Counted from the stretch's first letter, positions 9,196-19,124 are shown. The stretch is 49,666 nucleotides of DNA from Symbiodinium natans (GCA_905221605.1 CAJNDS010000665.1:44890-94555); one strand, 5' to 3'. Made by a program: numbers and translations. Notes: generated from the sequence alone by a model not told the origin.

Positions 9196-9275
9196 CTCTT
9201 GGTTAGGGTTTAGGGTTTGGGGTTTGGGGTTTGGGGTTTGGGGTTTGGGGTTTGGGGTTTGGGGTTTAGAGTTTA
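9196..9275 (+). repeat. TTTGGGG/TTTAGGG array
   Basis: Homogeneous TTTGGGG heptamers, about eight copies, with flanking TTTAGGG. Confidence 0.95.
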
Positions 9276-9475
9276 GGTAGTTTTATCACTCTTTTACGGT
9301 TTATGGCGTACCTGATGCCCTACTTCCCTATCAAGAACTATCTTGAGGTAGGGGTTCGGGGGCACTACTGGCTCGAGGGTTGGGGTGGGGGGAGTACCGG
9401 TGCTTGGTTTTGTTCAGCCTGGGCTGGGAGGGTTGAGCCCCTAAGCCCGAAACCCTAAACACGCACATCTCGGAG

Positions 9476-9553
9476 GTCGCTGGAACTGATGCGCAACCGG
9501 CGGGATGCTTGCAACATCTACGTGTACAACGCACGGACCCTATCGTCTACTCA
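9476..9553 (+). CDS. PPR-like exon
   Basis: From CGGAG|G at 9475|9476 the frame reads SLELMRNRRDACNIYVYNAR then TLSSTQ. This is the end of helix B (L-E-L-M-R), the loop, and helix A (I-Y-V-Y-N-A) of the next PPR unit. C-rich repeats (about 9440-9460) lie upstream. The next G-rich array starts only at 9737, so the downstream boundary (possibly CTCAG|GAC or beyond) is unclear. Confidence 0.5.
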
Positions 9554-9736
9554 GGACAGAAAAAAATCACGCATATGATCTCAGTATGACTCTAAGGGCA
9601 CTGTAAGATGCTTATGTATTTCTAAGCCGAGTTCAGCCATGTGTTTATCAGGGTGTTAAGGGGAGTTCGGACCTTGGATGACCGACATTGCCCTGCAACA
9701 ACCCTTTCGGTGATGCCACGCGCTGTGAACGTCATG

Positions 9737-9800
9737 TTTAGGGTTTAGGGTTTAGGGTGTAGGGTGTGGGGTGTAGGGTGTAGGGTGTAGGGGTTTAGGT
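9737..9800 (+). repeat. Degenerate TTTAGGG/TGTAGGG array
   Basis: Short G-rich array in which the heptamer has drifted to GTGTAGG. Confidence 0.9.
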
Positions 9801-10009
9801 GGTTGAAGGACACGGACACTGCGAACCAGGGTACTGCCAACACGAGAGTACACGTTTGAGATTTTAATGCCCCCATGGCCTGTGTGTGGACTTGAGACAG
9901 GAAGGATATGGATAGCTATAGTTACGAAGCTTCAAACTCAAAACCTTAATCCCTAAACCCGTAGCCCTCCCCCCCGCCCCCCTCTCCCCCCATATTCAAG
10001 CCCCTAAGC

Positions 10010-10616
10010 CCCGAAGCCTCTGAGTCTCCAAGCCCCCAAGCCCCAAGCCCTAAGCCCCAAGCCCTAAGCCCTAAGCCCTAAGCCCTAAGCCCTAAGCCCT
10101 AAGCCCTAAGCCCTAAGCCCTAAGCCCTAAGCCCTACGCCCTACGCCCTACGCCCTACGCCCTACGCCCTAAGCCCTAAGCCCTACGCCCTAGCCCCAAC
10201 CCCAAGCCCAAGCCCCCCACCCCAAGCCCCACCCCAAGCCCCAATCCCCACCCCAAGCCCTAAGCCCTAAGCCCTGAGCCCTGAGCCCTAAGCCCTAAGC
10301 CCTAAGCCCTAAGCCCTAGGCCCTAAGCCCCTAGCCCTAAGCCCAAGCCCTAAGCCCTAAGCCCTAAGCCCTAAGCCCTAAGCCCTAAGCCCTAAGCCCT
10401 AAGCCCTAAGCCCTAAGCCCTAAGCCCTAAGCCCTAAGCCCTAAGCCCCAAGCCCTAGCCCTCAGCAGCCCTCAGCAGCCCTCAGCAGCCCTCAGCAGCC
10501 CTCAGCAGCCCTAAACCCTAAACCCTAAACCCTAAACCCTAAACCCTAAACCCTAAACCCTAAACCCTAAACCCTAAACCCTAAACCCTAAACCCTAAAC
10601 CCTAAACCCTAAACCC
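10010..10616 (-). repeat. Large CCCTAAG/CCCTACG/CCCTAAA array
   Basis: About 600 bp. The order from left is CCCTAAG copies, five CCCTACG, two CCCTAAG, one CCCTACG (10,133-10,194), a drifted CCCCAAG zone, more CCCTAAG, five copies of CAGCAGCCCT, then CCCTAAA to 10,616. The 5-2-1 order of variants is found again at 20,034-20,095. Confidence 0.97.
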
Positions 10617-10638
10617 TGGACCCTATTGTCGTTCTGAG

Positions 10639-10710
10639 GCTCTGGCTGCTAGTGTTGCTCCCTGGCCGTGTGCCGTGGCGCTTCTCAGTGTGGCGGCGGC
10701 GGGGCCTTTT
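10639..10710 (+). CDS. PPR-like exon
   Basis: After TCTGAG|G at 10,638|10,639 the frame reads ALAASVAPWPCAVALLSVAA then AG, matching W-x2-A-x-A-L-L-x4-A-A-G of PPR helix B. G-rich repeats begin near 10,720. The donor is not obvious, since the exon end carries GAGGAGTTTAGG with no clean GT; a non-canonical donor or an earlier GT is possible. Confidence 0.5.
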
Positions 10711-10719
10711 GAGGGAGGA

Positions 10720-11085
10720 GTTTAGGGTGTAGGGTTTAGGGTTTAGAGTTTAGGCTTTAGGGCCTTGGGTTTAGGGGCGTTTAGGGTTTTGGGGCTGGGG
10801 TTGAAGGTTTTAGGGCTTAGGGGGGTTTCCATTGTGAACAAAAAGTGGCGCTGCGCTTGGGGGTTTAGGGTTTAGGGTCTCGGAAGCCCGAAGCCCTGGG
10901 CCCCAAACCCGAAACCGCAGCCGGTTTAGGGCTGTAGGGTTTAGGGTTTAGGGTTTAGGGCTTTGGGGCTTTAGGGCTTACGGCAGTTTAGGGTTCAGGG
11001 TTTAGGGTTCAGTTTAGGGTTTAGGGTTCAGGGTTCAGGGTTTAGGGTTAAGTTTAGGGTTAAGGGTTCAGGGTTTAGGGTTCTG
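10720..11085 (+). repeat. Degenerate TTTAGGG/TTCAGGG repeats
   Basis: G-rich repeats broken by short unique pieces and one short C-rich piece (10,888-10,918). Confidence 0.85.
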
Positions 11086-11099
11086 TCACGAATCAAAGG

Positions 11100-11288
11100 T
11101 TCAGCGGCCTGGCTGTCTCGTCGCCTTTCTTAACTTTCCCTGAAGGCCCACTCCGCGCGCATCTTCGTGCAGTCGATTCTTTTCGCTTCGGATCGTGCGT
11201 TCGGAACATATCAGTCAGCTACTCGACGGGAGCTTCTTACCCAGCCCTCATCCTCTCAAGGCCTCAAGCCCAACTTCTGAAACTCTGA
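11100..11288 (+). CDS. Open frame without ATG, possible exon
   Basis: Following AAAG|G at 11,098|11,099, a frame is open for 62 codons to TGA and reads FSGLAVSSPFLTFPEGPLRA … SVSYSTGASYPALILSRP. Its composition looks protein-like, with no low-complexity bias. It follows a G-rich array rather than a C-rich one, so it does not fit the usual bracket. The family is not recognised, and an open run of this length could be chance. Confidence 0.27.
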   Translation, partial: FSGLAVSSPFLTFPEGPLRAHLRAVDSFRFGSCVRNISVSYSTGASYPALILSRPQAQLLKL

Positions 11289-11539
11289 AACCCTCTACGA
11301 GCTGTTTCGATCGAAAGACCCGGATGGCTCTTCAGGGTTCAGGGTTCGGGGTCTAGGGGTTAGGTTTTAGGGTTTAGGGTGCCTAAATTTAGGAGCCTCC
11401 GGCTCAGGCCGCCGACCCAAGAGGCCCGAAACCTCTCAACCCTCAAAGCCGGAAATTGTTGTTACCCTAAAGCCTAAACGCTAAACTCTACACCTAAACC
11501 AGGGTTCGGGGGTTTGAGGACGTGTTGTGGGAATGGGGG

Positions 11540-11792
11540 GGTAGAGGCTTCGAACTGTTGGAGTTGGCGTAAGGTTGCAACATAGGCAACCCCCTGGGTG
11601 GGGGGGTGCGGGGGGAAAAGGGGGGGTGGGGGGGGGGGGGGGGGGGGGGGGGGTGGCGGTGGGGTGGGGGGTTTGGAGGGGTTGCCAAAGGAGCCCCTAC
11701 CCCCCTTTCTGGCTGGTCGATGCGTTTACGTTGCGGGCAGTCCTCCATGAAAAAGTTGTGCACCGACTTTCACCACCCCCCCCCCCCCCCTT
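11540..11792. repeat. Poly-G / unique / poly-C module, copy 1
   Basis: A long G-run (11,604-11,655) is followed by about 100 bp containing GGTCGATGCGTTTACGT and AAAAAGTTGTGCACCGAC, then a C-run (11,776-11,790). A second diverged copy follows at 11,985-12,150. G-run and C-run can pair, so each module can fold into a hairpin. The Gly- and Pro-rich frames here are artefacts of the runs. Confidence 0.75.
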
Positions 11793-11984
11793 TTAAAGTT
11801 TTTGGGGGCGTAAGGGAGTTAGATAATGAGAGGTGGAAGTGTGTGAGGTTGAGTTTTCCTGCGTGTCCTACGAAATCTGGCACGATGTGCCGTTTTTTTT
11901 GCTAAGCTGCAAGCCCCAAACCCCGAACGCGAGACACGCGTCGAGTCGGTCAGGACAGTCTGGAGGGGCGGGCTGGTGTGGGGG

Positions 11985-12150
11985 GTGTTGGGGGCGTGGG
12001 GGGGGGGGGGTGGGTTGGGAGTGGGGGGGGGGGGTGGGGTTTTGGCCTCCTGTGCTGAAACCGCCTATGGTCGACGCGTTTACGTCGTGCGGTGTGGCGG
12101 TCCTCAAAAAATTGTGCACCGACCCCCCCCCCCCCCCCCCCCCCCCCCGG
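11985..12150. repeat. Poly-G / unique / poly-C module, copy 2
   Basis: G-runs (11,998-12,036), then GGTCGACGCGTTTACGTCGT and AAAAATTGTGCACCGAC, then a C-run (12,122-12,148). Order and core words match copy 1. Confidence 0.75.
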
Positions 12151-12344
12151 TTTTTGGATTAAAACCATCCAACACGCCGTCAGGGTCGGCGGACCCCATG
12201 GCCCAGAATCCTATGCCCCGAAACCCCCTTGAAGCCCAAACCCTAAACCTCTGCCACGGGCAGGCGTGTGGACTACAACTTGACGCCGTAGGGCAGCATG
12301 GCTTGGATATGCAACGAAGGATTTAGGCTTTGTTACTGAGCGTC

Positions 12345-12511
12345 TGAGAGGGAGAGAGAGAGGGAGGGTTGATGCAGAAGAAGAACAAGTAGAAGACGAA
12401 GAGGAAGAGGAGGAGGAAGAAGAAGAATAAGCAGAACCAAAGGAATTGTAACAAGAAGAAACAGCAGAACTTTCACCTACTCGCGCACGCGCGCACACAC
12501 ACACACACACT

Positions 12512-12584
<73 letters not shown>

Positions 12585-12592
12585 ACACACAG

Positions 12593-12624
<32 letters not shown>

Positions 12625-12639
12625 ACACTCACACACACA

Positions 12640-12672
<33 letters not shown>
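12345..12672. repeat. GA-rich tract and (CA)n microsatellite
   Basis: Purine-rich GAA/GAG repeats at 12,345-12,440 and a (CA)n tract of about 180 bp at 12,490-12,672, interrupted by CAGACA and CTCACA. Confidence 0.97.
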
Positions 12673-12675
<3 letters not shown>

Positions 12676-12978
12676 ACTCACTGAACTGCTTCGCCATGGC
12701 AGCCGGGTTCCTCTCTTGGGGGGGGCGGCTCTCGAGCGTGCAAAAGGGGAAGAGGGTTGAGGGCGACGTTCTTACAAGCTAGAAGTTGCATTCATTGTCT
12801 GTTATCGGAGTTTCTGAGAGGGCTCGGGATTTACACGGGGCTGTGGCTCTCAGGTTCTGCAGGGCCAGGCCCACTGCCTGCTTAGGTTCCCAAGCCCGAA
12901 GCCCTGAACCTAAGCTTTGAAGCCCCGCATCCTGAACCCCCAGCCTGCTCAGCCATGCCCGTTCTCTTGACACCCGAG

Positions 12979-13080
12979 GTACTGTTCCGCCGTCTCCGCA
13001 AGCACTGACGCCACCTGCTGGGGGCACGCCCTGGAGCTGTTTTGGGATAGCTGGGCAAGGACTCCGGTTGAGGGAGTGCC
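12979..13080 (+). CDS. PPR-like exon, one of the clearest
   Basis: From CCGAG|G at 12,978|12,979 the frame reads YCSAVSASTDATCWGHALEL then FWDSWARTPVEG. It contains a full PPR unit: helix A (Y-x-S-A-V-S-A), turn, helix B (W-x-H-A-L-E-L-F) and the following loop. Helix B aligns residue by residue with the common dinoflagellate form W-x-x-A-L-E-L-F. Third positions are largely G/C. C-rich repeats follow here (13,085-13,137), an exception to the usual bracket, and the exon end is uncertain. Confidence 0.6.
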
Positions 13081-13084
13081 ATCA

Positions 13085-13138
13085 ACCCTAAACCCTAAAC
13101 CCTCAACCCTAAACCCTAAACCCTAAACCCTAAACCCA
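13085..13138 (-). repeat. CCCTAAA array
   Basis: Seven to eight heptamers. The unique stretch after it (13,140-13,525) has protein-like frames but no motif I can name. Confidence 0.95.
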
Positions 13139-13525
13139 GGGTTCCCTAGTGTGCCCTGTTCTGGCGGCCCCCCCAAGCTTCTTGAAGGTTCCCAATTCCC
13201 CTCCACTCCCTCCTGAGAGTAGGCACCCTTCTAGAAGCATTCCCTTCCCCTTCCGCCAGAGAGTCCCATGTGCATTCCCAGCACTCTGGGCCGAATGTGT
13301 CAGAACTACGCCAGGACTATTGCACCAGACGATGCGCTGGTCGGCGCGGCAATGCTGGCGAGTGGGAGGGTCTGAGTGAGGTGTCGTTTAGAGTTTGTGT
13401 GCGGAAAGACGGCTTGCCTAGCAAGACGGGAAGCCCCCCCCAGCAAACCGGAAGATCCTGTCTCAGAACGCTCATGGCGTTGGGTATGATTTGCAGGAAG
13501 CATTGGACTTTTCTAAGTGTGGTAG

Positions 13526-13640
13526 GGTTTAGGGTTTAGGGTTTAGGGTTTAGGGTTTAGGGTTTAGGGTTTAGGGTTTAAGGTTTAGGGTTTAGGGTTT
13601 AGGGTTTAGGGTTTAGGGTTTCGGGTTTCGGGTTTAGGGT
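13526..13640 (+). repeat. TTTAGGG array
   Basis: About 15 nearly perfect heptamers, drifting to TTTCGGG and TTCAGG at the right end. Confidence 0.97.
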
Positions 13641-13787
13641 TCAGGTTCAAGGTTTGACGTTGAGAGTTTTCAGGTTTCGAGAGTCTCCGGGCCCCAAAAA
13701 TGTTTGCCGAAGGCTCGGCTCCAGCGCTACAGGTTTCATCCGGGCATCCTCTGAACCTTAACAGGCCCCAATTTTCCCTAAATCCGT

Positions 13788-13880
13788 CATATACATACAT
13801 ATGTGTATGTATGTATGTATGTATGCATGCATGCATGCATGCATGCATGTATGTATGTATGTATGTGTGTATATATAGAT
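13788..13880. repeat. ATGT/ATGC tetranucleotide repeat
   Basis: (GTAT)n and (GCAT)n blocks. Frames through it spell Met-Tyr-Val-Cys or His-Thr-Tyr repeats and are not genes. Confidence 0.97.
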
Positions 13881-14000
13881 CTGCGACCACACACCTATAC
13901 GCACATGTGGTACAGAAACAACATGTATGATATGATATGATCTGATATGATATGATACGGCATGTACATCGGCCCTTTGTGTACCCCGGTGTGCTTGCAG

Positions 14001-14120
14001 GCCTCCCCACCGCCCCTGCTGGGCGCCCTGCGTTCCTCGTTGCGGCGCGGCGGCGCCCGCGTCGGCGCCTCGGCGTCGGCGGCGGCGGCCCTGGCGCTGG
14101 CGCGGCGAGACTGCGACCCG
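14001..14120 (+). CDS. GC-rich exon, Ala/Arg-rich, 40 codons
   Basis: Bounded by a canonical acceptor TTGCAG|G (14,000|14,001) and donor CCCG|GTGGGG (14,120). The 120-nt block is open in one frame from end to end, starting ASPPPLLGALRSSLRRGG and ending ALALARRDCDP. About nine of ten codons end in G or C. It is followed at once by TTTAGGG-type repeats. No family is recognised; the run of Ala could be one helix of an alpha-helical repeat protein. Confidence 0.5.
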
Positions 14121-14654
14121 GTGGGGTTTGGTTTTAGGGTTTAGGGTTTGGAGTTTAGGGTTTGGGGTTCTGGGGTTTAGGGAGTTTAGTGTTTAGGGTT
14201 TAGGAGTTTAGGATTTAAGGTATTAGGACGGTTGAGGGTTACGCTATGCTCCGGTGTAGGGGATGAAGATCACCGCGAAGGGAATGCGCGGGTCGGCCAT
14301 GGTCGGCCCTCGGCCTCTTGCACGGCCTTTTGCGCGAGGGGACCCCAAGAGCATCTTAAACCCTAAGCCCAAAACCCTCCAGACCCTGCAACTTGAAATC
14401 ATTCAAACGTCCGGCCATGAAACCCTTAGTAATTTCAAAGGAGATGGCATGAATTGAGTTTGAGTCAAAGAAACTCCTCGAAACTTTCCGAAGCTCCCCG
14501 AAACTTTCCACGGACCTGAACCCTCAAGCTATCAGTTTCAATAAGCCCTAAACGCCATAAACCCTAACCCTAAGCCTACACCCAAACCCTAAGCCCTAAT
14601 AAGCTCTCAAACCGACCCAAAGCCCTGGACACCAGGCGAGGCTGCCATGGAGCT

Positions 14655-14697
14655 GGCCGAGCAAAGCTCCCCAGGCTACGGGGGAGATTTCTGAGAG
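14655..14697 (+). CDS. Exon-like block
   Basis: After ACCAG|G, a frame reads EAAMELAEQSSPGYGGDF. Degenerate C-rich repeats lie upstream (14,540-14,620) and G-rich repeats downstream (from 14,700). A-M-E-L could belong to PPR helix B but the block is too short to decide. Confidence 0.3.
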
Positions 14698-14759
14698 TTT
14701 TTAGGGTGTAGGATTTAGGGTTTAGGGTTTAGGGTTCAGGGTTAGGGTTTGGGTTTTAA

Positions 14760-15885
14760 ATGCGCTGAAGAGCTCAGAGTGTGCGGGAGTCGAAAGGTTT
14801 TTTGAAAGGTTTGGGGTTTTCCATACCACGGCTGGGACCTCTGGAATACCTGAACTTCAACATGCGCCATAGCTAGACGTGTGAGGTTGAGGTTGCTCTC
14901 TTGAACAGTCACTGTTGACTGGGATGATGAACGCTTCCCCGGGTTGCTTTGGACCTAAATTTAGTCAAGAGAGAAGTCGGAATAATTACTACTAGTATTC
15001 CCTCATATTCCCTTGAGGAATATGCTAAAAAGAACCCCCAAAACCCTATCCTAATTGTTAAGCCCCCTGTATTGCCACATGTAAAACTCACATAGTTCAA
15101 GGTTTTGCCCCCCACCCCCAGCTTGGGGTGTAGGGCTTAGGGTCGAGTTAGGGGTTTACGGCATAAGTTTACAACTTCAGGATTAGGGAAAATTCCTCGG
15201 AACTGTCGGCAATTTTGAACACGAAGCAGATGCGGAGGGCTCCGTTTGTCACATGCATCTATTCGTACATACTTACAGACATGTACGTCAATGCGTATAC
15301 GCCTATATACTTGTATACTTGTATACTTGTATACCTGTTTACTTGTATACTTGTACACTGAACTTGTCTGCTTATATGTGTATATACATTTATCTGTATA
15401 TATATATATGTCTATTCTTATATGCATACCTACAGATTTACAGATACGCATGCCCGTGTTTAGTTTCAAACTTGCATACCGTTTTGTAGACCTATGTACG
15501 TTCAGTTTTTCTACATTGTCAGATATACAGATATAGACATGTACATGTTTAGATATACACGTGTTCACACAAATACGCATCAACATATTTGCATATCTAT
15601 GTATCTGCATATGTATGCATGTATGTATGCATGTATGTATGCATGTATGTATGCATGTATGCATGTATGTATGCATGTATGCATGTATGTATGCATGTAT
15701 GTATGTATGCATGTATGTATGCATGTATGTATGTATGTATGTATGCATGTATGTATGTATGTATGTATGCATAGTATGCATGCCTCTCCAAGATAGCCTC
15801 ATGTAGCCCGGGGCCCTTATTCGGATCGCCCTCCCCTTAAGGCATGTGCCTGGACATTAGTAGAAGCACCTGCTTCAGGACCATT
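14760..15885. other. Intron-like stretch with tetranucleotide repeats
   Basis: Unique AT-rich sequence to about 15,250, a TTGTATAC-type repeat at 15,300-15,355, then a (TATG/CATG)n array at 15,605-15,780. The 221-aa minus frame and several plus frames are made mainly of the tetranucleotide repeat. No exon was supported. Confidence 0.6.
15605..15780. repeat. TATG/CATG tetranucleotide array
   Basis: About 44 tetramers alternating GTAT and GCAT in irregular order, the same word pair as the array at 13,788-13,880. Confidence 0.97.
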
Positions 15886-15892
15886 GGACGAG

Positions 15893-15977
15893 GTGGGAGC
15901 CGCAGTGAAGTTTTTGGTGGGATGTGAGATGCCTGCCGTGAGTCTCATGAGGGCCCAGAACTTCAACACATGTTGTG
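15893..15977 (+). CDS. Exon-like block
   Basis: From ACGAG|G at 15,892|15,893 to TGTTG|GTTTCGGG, the frame reads VGAAVKFLVGCEMPAVSLMR then AQNFNTC. It is followed by TTTAGGG-like repeats. The hydrophobic spacing could fit PPR helices but the W is missing. Function unknown. Confidence 0.33.
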
Positions 15978-16039
15978 GTTTCGGGTTGAAGGTTCAAGGT
16001 TTAGGGTTTGGTTTAAGGTTCGAGGTTTGGGGTTTAGGG

Positions 16040-16195
16040 CCGGTCTCACGTCTGACCGTGATCAGGCGCTGGTTGCGAGCCTGGTTACCGCAGCGTGCGG
16101 CGCCACGAGGTGACGGGGCCGCGACCCCCAAACAAAGGGCCCCGAACGTTGGGACTAGCAGCCTCAAAACGGTGGGGTCATCGGGGGGAGTGTAG
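16040..16195 (+). CDS. Exon-like GC-rich block
   Basis: A GC-rich block between G-rich (15,980-16,040) and mixed repeats. One frame reads SDRDQALVASLVTAACGATR before a stop. A-L-V-A-S-L-V-T-A-A-C-G resembles PPR helix A/B vocabulary, but splice limits are not visible. Confidence 0.22.
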   Translation, partial: PVSRLTVIRRWLRAWLPQRAAPRGDGAATPKQRAPNVGTSSLKTVGSSGGV

Positions 16196-16217
16196 GATCC
16201 GATAGTTTAGGGTTCAG

Positions 16218-16352
16218 GGTTTAGGGATTTAAAGACCCGAAACCCTGAACCCTAAACCCTAAGCCCTAGGCCCTAAATCCTTAACCCTAAGCCCTATGCC
16301 CCAAACCCTAAACCCTAAACCTTAAACCCTACGCCCTAAACCCTACGCCCTA
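16218..16352 (-). repeat. Degenerate CCCTAAA array
   Basis: Heptamers with CCCTACG, CCCTAAG and CCTTAAA variants, ending just before an exon acceptor. Confidence 0.9.
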
Positions 16353-16361
16353 CACTTCGAG

Positions 16362-16437
16362 GTGGTTCTCCGCCCTGACCGCCCTGCGTCGCTTGGCGCG
16401 CCGGCGGCCGCGGACCCTGAGAAGGCCAGGCTTTTCG
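16362..16437 (+). CDS. PPR-like exon
   Basis: Between TTCGAG|G (16,361|16,362) and TTTTCG|GTTGCG (16,437). One frame reads WFSALTALRRLARRRPRTLR, with W-x2-A-L-x2-L at PPR helix-B spacing. Another frame (VVLRPDRPASLGAPAAADPE) is equally open, so the reading is not settled. Bracketed by C-rich repeats upstream and G-rich downstream. Confidence 0.45.
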
Positions 16438-16444
16438 GTTGCGA

Positions 16445-16780
16445 GGGTTTCGGGGGTTTAGGGTTTAGGGTTAGTTTGTTTAGGGTTTAGGGTTTAGGGT
16501 TTGGGGTTGAGGGTTGAGGGTTTAGGGTTTAGAAGGTTTAGGGTTTAGCGTTTAGGGGGTTTAGGGTTTTGGGGGGTTTAGGGTGTAGGGGGTTTAGGGG
16601 GTTTAGGGGTCTCAGGGTTTAGGGGGTTTAGGGGTCTTAGGGTTTAGGGGGTTTAGGGGGTTTAGGAGGTTTAGGGGGTTTAGGGGGTTTAGGGGGATTA
16701 GGGGGATTAGGGGGTTTAGGGGGTTTAAGGTTTAGGGTTTAGGGGATTTAGGAGGTTTAGAGGCTCTTAGGGTTTGTGGG
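16445..16780 (+). repeat. G-rich array dominated by (GGGGGTTTA)n
   Basis: Starts as TTTAGGG and shifts to a 9-mer GGGGGTTTA between about 16,555 and 16,730. Confidence 0.95.
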
Positions 16781-16789
16781 GGTTCAGAG

Positions 16790-17160
16790 TTGAGGCGGGC
16801 GAGGGTGGTTGAAGGTTTGGGGTTTAGAACTTCAGGGCTTTCGGGTTGGAACTTCGGGTTGCCATGTAGGGCCAAGAGGACTAATTGCTAGGGTGGGTGG
16901 GTGGGCAGGTTTAGCGTGTAGGGTTCAGGGTTCAGGGTTTGGGGCTCAGGGTTTAGGTTTTAGGGTGTTAAGTTGGGAGTAGTACAGGATTCCATGAAAA
17001 AATAAGAAGGGGCAGCAGCGAACGTTTGTTCGAAGTAGAACAGCTGACACAGGATGCTCGTTTAGCAGGTACGGTGGGGTTTTAGGGCTCACGTGGTGAA
17101 CGCCTTAACCGTTAACCCAGGATTTTTTGGAGAGATGGGACTCACTGATGCCCGGAACCA
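16790..17160. other. Intron-interior-like stretch
   Basis: Unique sequence with scattered G-rich repeats (16,905-16,970). No coding block seen. Confidence 0.4.
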
Positions 17161-17164
17161 TCCG

Positions 17165-17532
17165 GAACCCGAAACCCTAGACTCCTAGACTCCTAGACCC
17201 CTAAACCCTAAACCCTAAACCCTAAGCCCTAAGCCCCAAACCGTAAACCCAAGCCCTAAAACCCTAAACCCTAAGCCCCAAACCCTAAACCCTAAACCGT
17301 AAGCCCTAAGCCATAAACCCTAACCCTAAACGCTAAACCCTACACCCTAAGCCCCTAAACCCTAAGCCCTAAACCCTAAAACCCGAAACCCTAACCCCCT
17401 GAACCCTAAACTCTAAACCCAAAAACCCTAAAACCCTAAGCCCTAAACCCTAAACTCCAAACCCTAAACCCGAAACCCTAAGCCCTAAGCCCTAAGCCCC
17501 TAAACCCTACACCCTAAACCTTAAGCCCCTAA
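17165..17532 (-). repeat. Degenerate CCCTAAA array
   Basis: About 360 bp of C-rich heptamers with many point variants, more decayed than the arrays before 10 kb. Confidence 0.95.
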
Positions 17533-17551
17533 ACACGGTGATGCTGGAGAG

Positions 17552-17615
17552 GTCGGGGCCGGTGAGTGCAGCAGCTGCGAAGGTGCGAGCCGATGTGCGG
17601 TGTTGAGGGGGAGCC
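17552..17615 (+). CDS. PPR-like exon
   Basis: From GGAGAG|G at 17,551|17,552 the frame reads VGAGECSSCEGASRCAVLRG then SL. S-S-C-E-G-A-S-R matches the helix-A end and turn (x-S-A-C-E-K-G-x-x-W) of dinoflagellate PPR units, with C in place of the usual W. C-rich array upstream, G-rich array from 17,617. An internal GGTGAGTG could be an alternative donor. Confidence 0.42.
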
Positions 17616-17639
17616 TTTAGGGTTTGGGGCGGGGGGGGG

Positions 17640-18600
17640 GGCTTTAGGGTTTAGGGTTTAGGGTTTGGGGTTTAGGGTTTTGGGTTTAGGGCTTAGGGTG
17701 TAGGTTTTTGATCAGGATCGAATAACCTTCCTTTGACAACGTCGCGGGATGCCAACGAGAGCTCAGCATGTCGATCAAGGTTCACAAAGAGTGGGAACCC
17801 CTTTTCGGCTCTCTTTTCTAGACCCCTTTTTTCTAGTTGAAGTTGCCGGAATCCCAAACCCCAAGCCCTCCCTTTAGAACCCCCTCCTTGTGAAGTCCAT
17901 CATCGAGGTGAGGAAGCGGTTTGTGGTTCGAACTCGCAAGCCCCCAGGCTTTTGCTGACGGGGCCTGCTGGGCCCAATCGCTGGGCCTTGCCTGGGATCT
18001 GGTGGCTGCAGGCTGGTGGTATTTTTTCGGGTTTAGAGTCTGGGGTTCCCTCCCCGATCCCGCGCGCTGAACCGCGTCTCGCAGAAGTCTGGAGTTGGCT
18101 CTTTCTCTGGCAGATCCTTGTGAGGCTCTGGCGCGTCAGAGGCCTGCGGGAGCATTTTGCGTGAGGGTGCAGGTAGCAGACGCTGAGCGTTGTGATGCTC
18201 TTCTTTCGGTATGAGGCCTATGCTCGCTGATCCGCTGCAGCTTCTTTCATGTTCACTTACACGTGCCTCCTGGCACTGGAAGGCGTTGTTTTTGCCATAG
18301 CCATGGTTGCATGGTTAGCGTAGGCAGCTGAATTTGAAAAAGACCGGACATCACGTTCCTACCGCCCCGGCAAGGTCTTTGCAAACGCCTTGAAGGGCCT
18401 GGATCGGGTGCCTCCTGCACAATTGGAAGAAGGTTTAGGTTTGGGGCTTAGGGTTCCCGCTCCTCTACTTCTCTTACCTACCTGAAGGGTCTCTTTTTGC
18501 GGTGGTTGAACATAAGGCGGCCCGGGGGCACGATGCTTCTATAAGGTGTATTCCTTAAGGGGGTATTGGGCTCTCTGGGTAAGCTCCCTTACCCACCCTA
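17640..18600. other. Long intron-like stretch with weak open frames
   Basis: G-rich repeats to 17,705, then unique sequence. A 70-aa ATG frame at 17,952-18,164 ends RAEPRLAEVWSWLFLWQI, and a short frame near 18,250-18,321 spells a membrane-helix-like CLLALEGVVFAIAMVAWLA. Neither has splice context strong enough to call. Confidence 0.4.
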
Positions 18601-18655
18601 AACCCTAAACCTAAAACCCAAACCCTAAACCCTAAACAGTCCTTGAAAAGGCCCT

Positions 18656-18696
18656 GCCCCCCCCCCCCCCCCCCCCCGCCCCCCCCCCACCCCCAG
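18656..18696 (+). repeat. Poly-C tract acting as polypyrimidine tract
   Basis: An almost pure C-run ending CCCCCAG. It directly precedes the exon at 18,697 and would serve as the acceptor region. Confidence 0.85.
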
Positions 18697-18762
18697 ACTT
18701 CGCCAGGCCAGTTGCTGGGAGCGCGGGCAACGCCTCTTCGAGGAAGTGTTTCGGGCCGCAGG
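18697..18762 (+). CDS. PPR-like exon, one of the clearest
   Basis: Between CCCCCAG| (18,696) and GCAGG|GTTTGG (18,762). One frame reads LRQASCWERGQRLFEEVFRA then AG. The spacing W-E-R-x-x-R-L-F-E-E-x-x-R-A-A-G matches PPR helix B and the following loop almost position by position. Unlike most neighbours, the acceptor uses a C-run instead of a telomere-like array, although a short CCCTAAA patch lies at 18,597-18,636. G-rich sequence follows. Confidence 0.6.
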
Positions 18763-18969
18763 GTTTGGGGTTCAGGCTAAACCCTAAACCCTAAACCCTC
18801 AACCCTAAACCTTAAACCCTACACCCTAAACCCTAAAGCCGGGGGCGAGGGGGTTTAGAGGGTTTGGGGAATTGCTGGGTCCAGACGAGTTTGGGGTTTG
18901 CCTGGTCGTGGGTCTGGGGATCAGGGGGCCAGTTTGGGAACTGGGTGGCGGTGTTTCTGCTATGCTATG

Positions 18970-19076
18970 ACCTAAACCCTAAGCCCTAAACCCTAAACCC
19001 TAAGCCCTAAACCCTAAACCCTAAACCCTAAACCCTGAACCCTGAACCCTGAACCCTGAACCCTGAACCCCAAACC
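18970..19076 (-). repeat. CCCTAAA/CCCTGAA array
   Basis: Heptamers, with five CCCTGAA copies at the right end. Confidence 0.95.
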
Positions 19077-19124
19077 CTTTTTGAGGGACCACAGGAGTGA
19101 ATCCGGTCTCACTACCCTGCAAAG

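Noticed and set aside
11575-12168. Gly-rich and Pro-rich proteins
   Set aside because: They are encoded by G- and C-runs. Frame and strand are arbitrary.
12480-12672. Cys/Val-repeat frames
   Set aside because: Direct translation of a (CA)n microsatellite.
15137-15806. 221-aa minus frame and several Met/Tyr/Cys/Val plus frames
   Set aside because: Most of their length is the TATG/CATG tetranucleotide repeat, open in several frames on both strands.
17915-17945. tRNA B-box-like GGTTCGAACTC
   Set aside because: No matching A box, no cloverleaf stems and no discriminator context were found.
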